Shown here: in pieces, positions 1 through 7,278 of the stretch | Position numbering within the stretch: position 1 is the stretch's first letter | Layout: every line of letters begins with the position of its first letter | Source: an uncultured Collinsella sp. | GTDB taxonomy: Bacteria > Actinomycetota > Coriobacteriia > Coriobacteriales > Coriobacteriaceae | Assembly: GCA_900541245.1 (NCBI GenBank) | Contig: UQIS01000038.1 | Location: forward strand, 1 to 25,195 | Length of the DNA: 25,195 nt | Direction: 5' to 3' | The notes under the pieces: generated by a model | Databases searched by the model: none | The model's input: the letters and a program-made list of their open reading frames with translations, nothing else | What the model was told of the DNA's origin: nothing | Translations under genes and position numbers: made by a program

Positions 1-1
1 C

Positions 2-214
2 CGGTTCTCAAGGTGCACGCTTTGCGGCTCATCCGGTTCCACCGGGCCGCGCGGCAAGGAGATATATTGCCAGACCGGAGGGGCCCCGCGGGCGGGAATC
101 GCGCACTCCATAATTTGTTCACAAATGAATAGGTCCCTCAGTCGCATCACTGAGGTTAAAACTGAAGCATTGGCTTCTGATATTGGCGATGACCAGCTGT
201 TTTATGAGTATTGA
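2..214 (+). CDS. Partial unrecognised protein, C-terminal end only
   Basis: An open frame runs in from the left edge and stops with TGA at 212-214, giving about 70 residues. It contains a CTLCG motif followed later by YC and IIC, so a metal-binding cysteine cluster is possible, and it ends in an acidic and aromatic tail (GDDQLFYEY). The 3' half has a lower GC content than the neighbouring genes. I do not recognise the family. A second frame is also open over the first 130 bases, so the coding assignment is uncertain. It could be the tail of an accessory gene or a chance open frame. Confidence 0.3.
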   Translation, partial: RFSRCTLCGSSGSTGPRGKEIYCQTGGAPRAGIAHSIICSQMNRSLSRITEVKTEALASDIGDDQLFYEY

Positions 215-324
215 GACATCGGTCATCTCTGGAGCGCTACTTTACCCCAAAGGCATCAGCTATTTGTTTCCCATCGGTAAAAGGCGGGTTTTGTTCGCCA
301 AGCGTTCTTATATATAGATAGATA
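215..324. other. Intergenic stretch without a recognised feature
   Basis: This stretch lies between the partial left-edge frame and the tRNA-Lys tail repeat. It is moderately AT-rich and includes a run of alternating TATATA near 310. No convincing ribosome binding site, promoter or RNA gene is visible. A minus-strand frame over it and the repeat is treated as spurious. Confidence 0.4.
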
Positions 325-350
325 CGGGTTCGAACCCGTGCACCGGCAAC

Positions 351-383
351 AAAAAAGCGGCCGGCATCCGCCAGTCGCTTTTC
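351..383 (-). terminator. Terminator copy after the tRNA-Lys fragment
   Basis: On the minus strand an AAAAGCG/CGCTTTT outer stem encloses CTGGC/GCCGG and is followed by a run of six T. It is the diverged counterpart of the terminator that directly follows the intact tRNA-Lys. Confidence 0.6.
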
Positions 384-390
384 TATTCTA

Positions 391-410
391 TGGTGGGCCG
401 TCAGGGGTTC
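391..410 (-). pseudogene. tRNA-Lys 3'-end fragment
   Basis: Twenty bases are identical to the 3' end of the intact tRNA-Lys at 567-586: the CCA, the acceptor 3' strand and half of the T arm. Identity stops inside the T loop. Beyond that point the sequence becomes a TTC-loop hairpin, so no tRNA can fold from this copy. Confidence 0.8.
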
Positions 411-527
411 AGCCTGCTTCGCAGGCGGCCGCTGCGGCGCTTTCGCGCCTTGCGCGCTGCGCTGGCAAACGCTCACGCGTTTCCTCAGCTCCGCGCCCTT
501 TCGGGTTCGAACCCGTGCCGCGGCAAC

Positions 528-558
528 AAAAAAGCGACCAACCGGAGTCGATCGCTTT
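528..558 (-). terminator. Intrinsic terminator of tRNA-Lys
   Basis: On the minus strand an AAAGCGA/TCGCTTT stem is followed by TTTTTT. It starts 8 bases beyond the CCA end of tRNA-Lys, as expected for a single-tRNA transcript. Confidence 0.7.
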
Positions 559-566
559 CTTTTCTA

Positions 567-642
567 TGGTGGGCCGTCAGGGGTTCGAACCCTGGACCTT
601 GGGATTAAAAGTCCCCTGCTCTGCCAGCTGAGCTAACGGCCC
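567..642 (-). tRNA. tRNA-Lys (anticodon TTT), CCA encoded
   Basis: On the minus strand the seven-base acceptor strands GGGCCGT and ACGGCCC pair perfectly. The D arm (AGCTCAGCTGG...GAGC), an anticodon loop CTTTTAA with TTT at 34-36, and the T arm (CAGGG-TTCGAAC-CCTG) are all present. The discriminator is A and the genomic CCA follows it. The total is 76 bases. It reads AAA and AAG lysine codons. Confidence 0.95.
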
Positions 643-651
643 GCGGGTGGC

Positions 652-680
652 ATTGTACCACGGTCTGGGACTATTCCCAA
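652..680 (-). promoter_or_regulatory. Putative sigma-70 type promoter of tRNA-Lys
   Basis: On the minus strand a -35-like TTGGGA (675-680) and a -10-like TACAAT (652-657) are separated by 17 bases. They place transcription start only a few bases before the tRNA 5' end. The -35 lies against the stop codon of the upstream aminopeptidase. No terminator is seen between that gene and the tRNA. Confidence 0.5.
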
Positions 681-1951
681 CTCCATTGGCCGTTCTGGAA
701 AATCACAACTTCACGTCCATCAGGCGTAATGCCCGTAATATCGATGTCGTCCGTGCCGATCATAAAATCGACGTGCGTGCTCGAGACGTTAACACCATGC
801 TCCAGGAGCTCCTCCTTGGACATGTCGTACCCACCCTCGATGCATTCGGGGAAACCGACACCTAGCGCGAGATGGCAGCTAGCGTTCTCGTCATAGAGCG
901 TATCGTAGAACAGAACACCACTTTCGCGGATCGGCGTGTTCTTGGAAATGAGCGCGACCTCTCCCAGGTGAGCAGCGCCCTCGTCAGTATCGATGATACT
1001 TGCGAGCGTTGCCTTGCCCACGCGGGCGTCGTAGTCCACCACGCGGCCGCCCTCGAACTTAATCCAAAAATCGTCGACTTTATTGCCGTGGTGGATGAGC
1101 GGCATGGCCGAGTACACGATACCGTCGGCGCGCATGCGATCGGGCGAAGTGAAGACTTCCTCGGTGGGAATGTTGGGGAAGAAGGGGTGCCCATCGGGCG
1201 TCTTGCCCTTGCCGCCGGCCCACTCGTGACCCTTCGTCATGCCAATCGTCAGATCGGTTCCATTTGCCGCGGTGTAATGCAGGCAGTCGAAACGATTGTC
1301 GTTCAGGAAACGCAGGTTCTTTTCGAATGCGGCGTCATGGAGCTCCCAGTCGCTCTCTGGGTCCTGGCCATCGGCGCGAGCGGTGTGCAGAATCGCATTC
1401 CACAGCTTATAGATTGCAACCTCATCGGCGTCTCCCGGGAACACCTCGCGCGCCCAAGCCACGACCGGAGCGCCGGCGATGCACCACGGATTGATGTTGT
1501 AATCCAGTCCACGGCGGAAAACTTTGCACTGCGTGTTCTTTGCCTTAGAAGCTGCAGCGGGCTTAGCGGGATCGATGCCCTTAAGGGCGGCGGGGTCCGC
1601 ACCCTCGATAAAGATAAAGCAGGCACCGTCCTGGGCCAGGGAATCCAGCTGCAGGCGCTTCCACTCGGGCGTCTGCTCAAAATAGCTTTTCTCGACATGC
1701 TCGTACGTGAGCCTCGTCACGGCATCATCGGCCCAGATGACCGTCACGTGGCCGGCGCCGGCAGCATAGGCCTCCGCGACCACCACGCGCGCAAACGGCG
1801 CGCACTCAACCGGAGACTGAACGACGACTTCCTGGCCGGGCTTAACGTTTACGCCCTTGCGGACAACCAGGCGCGCATAGTTTTTAATCTTGGGCTCCAG
1901 GGACTTCATACCCTCCAGGGCCTCTTCGACCGTCAGGGCAGCTCGAATCAT
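671..1951 (-). CDS. M29 family (AmpS/PepS-like) metallo-aminopeptidase
   Basis: This is a cytoplasmic metal-dependent aminopeptidase that removes N-terminal residues from peptides. The protein matches the M29 family in length (about 426 residues) and layout. Candidate metal ligands and catalytic residues, in upstream-start numbering, are Glu268/269 in PTEEVFTSPD, Glu335 in GEVAL, His364 in NASCHLALG, and His397 and Asp399 in STHVDFMIG; Tyr357 is also conserved. The chosen ATG is the fifth codon of the longest frame, because GGAG lies six bases before it and the upstream ATG has no binding site. A terminator separates it from the upstream membrane protein gene, so it probably has its own promoter. 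The family assignment is from motif recognition and is firm; the substrate is unknown. Confidence 0.92.
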   Translation of the reverse strand: MIRAALTVEEALEGMKSLEPKIKNYARLVVRKGVNVKPGQEVVVQSPVECAPFARVVVAEAYAAGAGHVTVIWADDAVTRLTYEHVEKSYFEQTPEWKRLQLDSLAQDGACFIFIEGADPAALKGIDPAKPAAASKAKNTQCKVFRRGLDYNINPWCIAGAPVVAWAREVFPGDADEVAIYKLWNAILHTARADGQDPESDWELHDAAFEKNLRFLNDNRFDCLHYTAANGTDLTIGMTKGHEWAGGKGKTPDGHPFFPNIPTEEVFTSPDRMRADGIVYSAMPLIHHGNKVDDFWIKFEGGRVVDYDARVGKATLASIIDTDEGAAHLGEVALISKNTPIRESGVLFYDTLYDENASCHLALGVGFPECIEGGYDMSKEELLEHGVNVSSTHVDFMIGTDDIDITGITPDGREVVIFQNGQWSWE

Positions 1952-1978
1952 GTGCCACTCCATCTATCTATAGAACAG

Positions 1979-2010
1979 TAAAAAGGCGCGCCGCAAAAAC
2001 GACGCGCCTT
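1979..2010 (-). terminator. Intrinsic terminator after the purC-membrane protein unit
   Basis: A perfect eight-base stem AAGGCGCG/CGCGCCTT (1983-1990 with 2003-2010) is followed on the minus strand by TTTTT. It lies 30 bases beyond the stop of the two-helix membrane protein. Confidence 0.8.
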
Positions 2011-2040
2011 ATATCTTAACGATAAGTATGTATGCAAACG

Positions 2041-2616
2041 CTACTTCTTCTTGGAGTCCTTCTTGTCCTCCTCGGCAGCTGCGCGCTCGATAAGAGCGTT
2101 GAGCTTGTTCTCGGACATGCCCTCGGCCTGCGCGCGGTACATGTTGCGCAAGGGACGAATACGAGCGAAGTCATAGATAAAGTCGCCCAAAATGATGACG
2201 TAGGACAAAACAATGCCGACCATCTGGACAGGGCTGGACACCATGCCAGCGGGAGCGAAGTACAGCGAGGCCCAAATTGCCACGACGAGCACCATGCCAA
2301 TGGCGAGCACAATCCACCAGATGCGACGGCGCTTGGTGTAGTCCTCGTCCTGCTTGAGGAGGATATTCGACACCGTATAGATGCGGTCCTCCTTGGCGCG
2401 CTGCTTAGCCTTGCGGGCGCGCTTCTCCTCTTTAGAGAGGCCCTCGAGGTTCTCGCCCTTCTCGAGCTCTTTGCGGCGTGCCTTAGACGAAGCCGGCACG
2501 ACGCGAACGGAGCTCGCTGCTTGGCGGGCGGGCTTAGCAGATGCGGCAGACTTGCGCGCAACCCCGGTAACTTCGTGGGATTGCGTGCGCTTGTTCGTGG
2601 CGCTACGGGTACTCAC
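2041..2616 (-). CDS. Two-helix membrane protein with a basic cytoplasmic N-terminus (DUF3043-like layout)
   Basis: The 191-residue protein begins with about 45 residues rich in Ser, Ala, Arg and Lys. A charged segment follows (RRKELEKGENLEGLSKEEKR, about 48-67, and onward), probably helical. Two membrane segments lie near 99-121 and 131-150, and the tail is highly charged and ends in KKDSKKK. The layout resembles actinobacterial DUF3043 proteins, but I cannot confirm membership. The GTG start directly abuts the purC stop (TAAGTG) with no spacer, and its AAGGAG lies inside the end of purC, so the two are probably translationally coupled. Its function is unknown. Location beside purC does not by itself imply a role in purine synthesis. 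Confidence 0.85.
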   Translation of the reverse strand: MSTRSATNKRTQSHEVTGVARKSAASAKPARQAASSVRVVPASSKARRKELEKGENLEGLSKEEKRARKAKQRAKEDRIYTVSNILLKQDEDYTKRRRIWWIVLAIGMVLVVAIWASLYFAPAGMVSSPVQMVGIVLSYVIILGDFIYDFARIRPLRNMYRAQAEGMSENKLNALIERAAAEEDKKDSKKK

Positions 2617-3504
2617 TTATGCGTTCTCCTTCATGCTTGTGAACTGGGAGCCCGTGATGATCTGGAAGGCCTCGCGATAGCGCTCGGACGTGCCATCGAT
2701 GACCTCGGCGGGCAGGTGCGGGGTCTCCCCCGTCATATCCCAGTTGGCCTTGAGCCAATTGCGGACGAATTGCTTGTCGTAGCTAGGCTGGATCTTGCCC
2801 TCCTCGTAGCTGGCAGCAGGCCAGAAACGGCTGGAGTCGGGCGTGAGGCACTCGTCGATCAGCGTGACCTTGCCATCAATAACACCAAACTCGAACTTGG
2901 TGTCGGCAATGATGATGCCACGGGTCGCGGCGTACTCGGCAGCGGCCTTGTAGATCCTGAGGGACAGGTCGCGAATCTGCGCGGCGATGTCCTCACCCAC
3001 GATCTCGCAGCAACGCTCAAACGAGATATTCTCGTCGTGGTCGCCGATCTCGGCCTTCGTGGACGGCGTGAACAGCGGCTCGGGAAGCTTTGAGGCCTCG
3101 GTCAGACCCTCGGGCAGCTGAATGCCGCAGACGGTGCCGTTCTCGTCATAGGTCTTCTTGCCCGAACCGGTCAGATAGCCGCGGACGATGCACTCGATAG
3201 GAATCGTCTGGGCCTTCTTAACCAGCATGGCGCGGCCAGCGAGGTAGTCACGATACTCAGCAAACTCCTCGGGGAAATCCGCCGGGTCGATGGAAACGAG
3301 ATGGTTGGGGACGATGTCGGCAAACTTATCGAACCAGAATGCCGAGATGCGATTGAGCACCTCTCCCTTAAACGGAATCTCGTCGGGAAGAATGAAGTCG
3401 AACGCAGAAATGCGGTCGGTGGCGACCATCAGCAGGTTTTCACCGGCATCGTAAATATCACGAACCTTGCCACGGGAATCCGGACGACGCTCCATCGTTG
3501 TCAC
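2617..3504 (-). CDS. purC: Phosphoribosylaminoimidazole-succinocarboxamide synthase
   Basis: SAICAR synthase ligates aspartate to CAIR using ATP in de novo purine synthesis, in the cytosol. Family hallmarks are all visible in order: GKVRDIYD near the N-terminus, ATDRISAFD, IPIECIVRGYLTGSG, LFTPSTKAE, IIADTKFEFG, LTPDSSRFWP and YDKQFVRNW. The length (about 295 residues) fits the longer PurC type. The start is taken as the GTG eight bases after AAGGAG; the GTG three codons upstream overlaps that binding site and is unlikely. The product is converted onward by PurB, which is encoded about 4 kb away at 7670-9016. It shares its transcript with the membrane protein gene that follows it directly. 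Confidence 0.95.
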   Translation of the reverse strand: MTTMERRPDSRGKVRDIYDAGENLLMVATDRISAFDFILPDEIPFKGEVLNRISAFWFDKFADIVPNHLVSIDPADFPEEFAEYRDYLAGRAMLVKKAQTIPIECIVRGYLTGSGKKTYDENGTVCGIQLPEGLTEASKLPEPLFTPSTKAEIGDHDENISFERCCEIVGEDIAAQIRDLSLRIYKAAAEYAATRGIIIADTKFEFGVIDGKVTLIDECLTPDSSRFWPAASYEEGKIQPSYDKQFVRNWLKANWDMTGETPHLPAEVIDGTSERYREAFQIITGSQFTSMKENA

Positions 3505-3536
3505 GTGAGTCACTCCTTACCAAAATACGACAGTAA

Positions 3537-3554
3537 TGCGGGTTCTTTCCCGCA
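3537..3554 (-). other. Small hairpin between the sensor kinase gene and purC
   Basis: TGCGGG and CCCGCA pair around a six-base loop on the minus strand, in the 109-base gap before purC. The T content after it is weak. It may be a poor terminator of the two-component operon or part of the purC leader. No purine riboswitch core was recognised here. Confidence 0.3.
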
Positions 3555-3613
3555 CGTTTTCGCAAACTCGGAGCGGCAGGGACGCGGCCCCTCCTTCACC
3601 GAATAGCGAAAAG

Positions 3614-5179
3614 CTAGTGCTCCATTGTAGTAGATGCCGCGTCCGCCGTGTGCTCGCGGGGCAGATGAATTGTAAAAGTCGTACCCTTTCCAAGCTCCGA
3701 CTCCACGGATATGTAGCCATGGTGACGCTCGACGATCTGCTTGGTCACGGCGAGGCCGACGCCCAGGCCGCCAGCTTCGCGGGCGCGGCTGGCATCGGCG
3801 CGCCAAAACCGCCCGAAAATGCGCGACAGATCGTCCTTGGCAATACCGATGCCGGTATCAGAAACGGCAATGCTGACGTGCCTGCGGTCACTGAGCACCG
3901 ACACCACGACCCAACCGCCCTCGGGGGTGTAGCGCATGGCGTTGCTCATGAGGTTGATAACACATTGCGTGATCATGTCGGGATCGGCCTCGACGACATC
4001 GTCGTGCCCTTGGGTTTCATCTGCAAAGCGAAGACGAAGGTCACGGTCGGCAAACAGACGCTCCTGGCCGTTCACAATCGATCGCACGAACGGAACCATG
4101 TCCACCGGTTCTAGATTGAGCGGAGCCGTGCTGTTTTCCATACGCGATAGGTCGAGCATCTGCTGCACCAGACGAGCCAGGCGACGCGTCTCGGAAGCAA
4201 CGGTCTCCAAATGCTCATCGTCGGTGGGATACACGCCGTCCTGCATGGCCTCGACCGTCGCAAGCATCGCCATAAGCGGCGTGCGCAGCTCGTGTGCGAC
4301 ATCCGAGGTCAGGCGCTTCTCGTGTTTCATATCCTTCTCGAGCGAGGTGGCCATCTCATCGAAGGTCTCACCCAGCTGATCGATCTCGTCATCACCGCGC
4401 AGCCCCGTGCGAGCCGACAGGTCGCCGTCACGGATTTGCTTTGCGGTACTGGTGATGCGATGAATCGGTTTGGTGAGCATGCGCGACACGAGCGATCCGA
4501 TAACGACCGAAATGCAGATTGCAACAACCGCGGCGAGGGCCATGGCGTTAAAGGTCTTCTCCCTAAACGCAGAGTCCGCCTTGGTGAGCAGAGCGTCGGA
4601 GCCGATGGCCCACAGCTTTACCTGTCCGACATGCTCGCCGGAAGACGTTACAATCTCGACGTTAGCAACGCTATCGGAGTCGGTTGGAGCAGACGAGACC
4701 GGGCTATGCGATGCCCTCTTGCCGCTCGTGTCGTCGGTCGTAGCCTGGTTTTCGCGTACATCGGCGGTGGCGCTTGCCGAGGGCCAGGAATCGTCATAAA
4801 CGATCACACCCTTTTTATTGACGACCTGCATGCCCAGATCGTCGGAAACCAAACTCGACGTTGCGACCGTGCGCAGTTCTCCCGCGGTCCAAGAGCCGTT
4901 TTCCCCATATGAGGTCGCCAACTTCTCGGCAGCGGAATTTGCGATTTCGACGATATTGGAGCGTGTGTAATCCGAAAAGACCGTGCCCCACACAACAGAG
5001 ACAACGCCCACCAGCACCAATACCGTCATGAGCGATGTCAGAGCAAAAGCAAGTGCCATGCGCGAGGGATAGCTCATCGTTGGCCGTGAATCGGAACGAG
5101 GCGTGTTCCAACTAGCCTTGGAACCCGCCTCGCTCTCCTGCTTGTGCTTTTGTCCGATTTCAAAGCGCGCAGGTGTCAT
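3614..5179 (-). CDS. Membrane sensor histidine kinase of a two-component system
   Basis: This 521-residue kinase senses an unknown extracytoplasmic signal and phosphorylates the response regulator encoded just upstream. It has a cytoplasmic lead, a first membrane helix (about 41-64), an extracellular domain of about 145 residues with a Ser/Asp/Thr-rich stretch, a second helix (about 210-232), a HAMP linker, and then the H box SDVAHELRTP with His296. The ATPase domain shows the N box (Asn413 in NLMSNAMRYTPEGG), the G1 box DTGIGI at 441-446, the F box FGRFWR and the G2 box GGLGVGLAV. All catalytic motifs are intact. The gap to the regulator stop is 11 bases, so the two are co-transcribed. An internal ATG at codon 35, close to the first helix, is an alternative start. 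The stimulus cannot be told from the sequence. Confidence 0.93.
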   Translation of the reverse strand: MTPARFEIGQKHKQESEAGSKASWNTPRSDSRPTMSYPSRMALAFALTSLMTVLVLVGVVSVVWGTVFSDYTRSNIVEIANSAAEKLATSYGENGSWTAGELRTVATSSLVSDDLGMQVVNKKGVIVYDDSWPSASATADVRENQATTDDTSGKRASHSPVSSAPTDSDSVANVEIVTSSGEHVGQVKLWAIGSDALLTKADSAFREKTFNAMALAAVVAICISVVIGSLVSRMLTKPIHRITSTAKQIRDGDLSARTGLRGDDEIDQLGETFDEMATSLEKDMKHEKRLTSDVAHELRTPLMAMLATVEAMQDGVYPTDDEHLETVASETRRLARLVQQMLDLSRMENSTAPLNLEPVDMVPFVRSIVNGQERLFADRDLRLRFADETQGHDDVVEADPDMITQCVINLMSNAMRYTPEGGWVVVSVLSDRRHVSIAVSDTGIGIAKDDLSRIFGRFWRADASRAREAGGLGVGLAVTKQIVERHHGYISVESELGKGTTFTIHLPREHTADAASTTMEH

Positions 5180-5190
5180 ATGTGATTTCC

Positions 5191-5913
5191 CTATTTCTCG
5201 TCCGACTTATCGGTCTTGGCCGGAGCCTCGAAGCGATAGCCGACACCATGGACGGTGTAGAGCCACTTGGGCTTCTTGGGATCATCGCCCAGCTTGGCGC
5301 GAAGATTCTTCACGTGGCTATCGATGGTGCGCTCATAGCCCTCAAAGTCATACCCGAGCACTTTCTCGACCAGCTCCATACGGTTATACACACGGCCGGG
5401 ATGGCGGGCAAGCGTGGTGAGCAGCTTGAACTCGGAAGCCGTCAGATCGACTTCCTTGCCCTCGACCAAGATCTTGTGGCCCGAGATATCGATGACCAGA
5501 TCGCCGAAGTCGAGTACCTCGACGGCGGGCTCGTCGGCCTGATGGGCACGGCGGAACAGAGCGCGAACGCGGGCGACGAGCTCGCGCGGCGAGAACGGCT
5601 TAATCAGATAGTCGTCGGCGCCGAGCTCAAGACCGATAATACGGTCCTCGATCTCGCCCTTAGCCGTCAGCATGATGATGGGGACATCCGAGGTATCGCG
5701 AATGGTGCGGCAAACGCGCTCGCCGGGAATCTTGGGGAGCATAAGGTCGAGCACGACCAGGTCGAACTGATGCTTCTCGAACTCCTCGATCGCGGACTGG
5801 CCGTCGCCGACGCCCACAACCCAGTAGCCTTCGCGCTCGAGATAGGCAGCGACGGCGTCACGGATTGCCTTCTCATCCTCGACCAGCAGAATCTTTTTTG
5901 CATCTGAAGCCAT
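5191..5913 (-). CDS. OmpR/PhoB-family response regulator
   Basis: This 240-residue transcription factor is activated by phosphorylation from the adjacent kinase. The receiver domain (about 5-120) has the acidic pair in VEDE, the phospho-acceptor Asp56 in VVLDLMLPKIPG, the switch Thr in MLTAKGE and the conserved Lys in IKPFSPREL. The winged-helix DNA-binding domain (about 140-230) contains LTASEFKLL, the recognition region RTIDSHVKNLRAKLGDD and the wing VHGVGYRF. The ATG start was chosen because a run of six G lies seven bases upstream; the longest frame begins seven codons earlier at a TTG inside that region. Targets are unknown. A large inverted repeat lies in the upstream gap. Confidence 0.95.
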   Translation of the reverse strand: MASDAKKILLVEDEKAIRDAVAAYLEREGYWVVGVGDGQSAIEEFEKHQFDLVVLDLMLPKIPGERVCRTIRDTSDVPIIMLTAKGEIEDRIIGLELGADDYLIKPFSPRELVARVRALFRRAHQADEPAVEVLDFGDLVIDISGHKILVEGKEVDLTASEFKLLTTLARHPGRVYNRMELVEKVLGYDFEGYERTIDSHVKNLRAKLGDDPKKPKWLYTVHGVGYRFEAPAKTDKSDEK

Positions 5914-5968
5914 AACACGGCCCCCCTGTCTCAATTAGCTAAGAACAAGCCCATTTTAACGCACCTGA

Positions 5969-6007
5969 GCCCGCCAGATGCCGCTATGACGCGGCAGCTC
6001 GGCGGGC
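5969..6007. other. Large two-tier hairpin between the lipoprotein gene and the response regulator
   Basis: GCCCGCC and GGCGGGC (5969-5975, 6001-6007) pair perfectly, and inside them TGCCGC pairs with GCGGCA. No T run follows on either strand, so it is not a standard intrinsic terminator. It lies between the stop of the Tat lipoprotein gene and the start of the regulator, where a leader or operator could be. Confidence 0.55.
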
Positions 6008-6066
6008 GGTACTCACAATTACAACGCGTTTATTCCCCTGTTGGCGCCTTTTTAACCCCTCTAAGC

Positions 6067-7278
6067 TTAAAGAGAGAATAGGCGTGCAGTGACTGTCTCT
6101 GGTATACCCTGGCTGTTGCGCACCGTGGCGTACGTAAGGAATGAGTCCGATTTTCCCGCCGTAGCTGGATAATCGCCATACTCCAAAGCGCGGTCGGGCG
6201 ACAGCAGCGAGCCATAGGTCTTGGCAGAGGTGTCGATCAGGAAATGCGACGCCTGTACCTTAACAAGGTATTTATTCTTCTTGCCAGCCGCACATGCGAG
6301 CGGCTCGCGTGACAGAAAGAGGTACGGCCCTCCCTCATTACCGATATACGTGCCCATATTGCCCAGGCTGCCCACGCCACTATAGGCCGCCTCGATAGAA
6401 AACACGAAGGTATCGCCCATATATACGGCCTCGAAAGGCGAAACTGACGAAGGGAGGACCAACTGGGCACGCTTGGTGTTGTTGCCGTCGGTCAGATCGA
6501 TTGCCGTTATGCCGTAGTAGACGCCCTCGTCGTTGCGGACACGCGGCGAGATGGTCAAAATGCCGTCGCTCGCGCGCGGGGCCGATGCAAAGCGGCCCGT
6601 CGATTTCCAAATTACCTCGGCCTTGGATTCATCAAGCGAGCGACGATAGCAAAACGAATCACTACTCGTTTTATTGCCGCCTGCCGAAGGCATTTTATAC
6701 CAGATAACCGATGACCCGAACGCCGTAAACAGGGGCGGATCATAGTCCTTGCCACCTCGATCGAGCTCAACCGCATCGCCAGAGAGCGAAGCGCCCGACA
6801 GATTTTGAGCGTAGAGCTTCCACGATGAATTGGCAAAGTTCATCTCAACCCACGCGAATACGCCGTCGCCGGCACGGACATCGTAGAATGCGTATCCCGT
6901 GCCCTCGATAGGATCCTCGATTAATGTGGTAAGCGAGCCATCGCCCAGGTTGAGCACACCGAGTGTGTTGGCGTGCAATGCCGATGCGGGCGCCATCATC
7001 GCCGCGGCGTAATCGCCGTCGCAGTAGTACAGCAGCGTACCCAGAGGCAGCGTCCACGACGCCGCCGGCTCAAGATCGATGTCGACAGCCTCATACTCAT
7101 CCGTAATCGAGATGATTTTGGAATCGTCCTTGATAACCTGCGGCTCGCCGGCGGCATCATCGCTGGTACCCGTTTTTTTCGAGCATCCGGCAAGCACCGT
7201 GGCAGCGCCCGCGGCAGCCCCACCGAGTACAAAGCCGCGACGCGATATTCCGTTCTTGATGTGATCGGCGATACCCAT
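6067..7278 (-). CDS. Tat-exported lipoprotein, probable beta-propeller-like domain
   Basis: The 403-residue protein starts with a twin-arginine signal (ISRRGFVLGG, Arg13-Arg14) followed by a small-residue hydrophobic stretch and a lipobox LAGC with Cys32. It is therefore probably exported folded and lipid-anchored on the outer face of the membrane. The mature part is rich in beta-type segments with repeated W/F-containing strands and no obvious catalytic motif. This suggests a propeller of the kind found in TolB- or WD-like proteins, but that is inference from pattern only. Its ATG overlaps the TAA of the TSCPD gene by one base, so the two are translationally coupled. Its function is unknown. 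Confidence 0.85.
   Translation of the reverse strand: MGIADHIKNGISRRGFVLGGAAAGAATVLAGCSKKTGTSDDAAGEPQVIKDDSKIISITDEYEAVDIDLEPAASWTLPLGTLLYYCDGDYAAAMMAPASALHANTLGVLNLGDGSLTTLIEDPIEGTGYAFYDVRAGDGVFAWVEMNFANSSWKLYAQNLSGASLSGDAVELDRGGKDYDPPLFTAFGSSVIWYKMPSAGGNKTSSDSFCYRRSLDESKAEVIWKSTGRFASAPRASDGILTISPRVRNDEGVYYGITAIDLTDGNNTKRAQLVLPSSVSPFEAVYMGDTFVFSIEAAYSGVGSLGNMGTYIGNEGGPYLFLSREPLACAAGKKNKYLVKVQASHFLIDTSAKTYGSLLSPDRALEYGDYPATAGKSDSFLTYATVRNSQGIPETVTARLFSL

Larger units (their letters stand above)
325..566 (-). repeat. tRNA-Lys tail repeat: about 1.4 copies of a 177-bp unit
   Basis: Two diverged copies of one module lie directly downstream of tRNA-Lys, read on the minus strand. Each copy has, in plus orientation, a T-arm-like palindrome CGGGTTCGAACCCG (325-338 and 502-515), then GGCAACAAAAAAGCG, then a hairpin terminator, then the complement of the tRNA-Lys 3' end (391-410 as a fragment, 567-586 inside the intact gene). 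The spacing is 176-177 bp. Between the fragment and the second palindrome lies a run of short hairpins, for example GCCTGC-TTC-GCAGGC, GGCGC-TTTC-GCGCC and AACGC-TCAC-GCGTT. The inner parts of the two terminators differ while their outer stems are kept, so the copies are old or the stem is selected. Confidence 0.75.

Noticed and set aside
325..566. CRISPR-like array beside tRNA-Lys
   Set aside because: Only two diverged copies with a 177-base period and no uniform short repeat or spacer; no cas genes.
338..631. Plus-strand frame over the tRNA-Lys region with VGRQGFEPWTLG-like residues
   Set aside because: This peptide type arises from reading tRNA genes antisense and is a known annotation artefact.
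872..1981. 369-codon plus-strand frame opposite the aminopeptidase
   Set aside because: No family features; it is the shadow of the M29 gene, whose motifs are clear.
2032..3093. 353-codon plus-strand frame opposite the membrane protein and purC
   Set aside because: It spans two real minus-strand genes and resembles no protein family.
3505..3613. Purine riboswitch before purC
   Set aside because: Only one small hairpin is visible; the three-way junction core with its conserved loops was not found.
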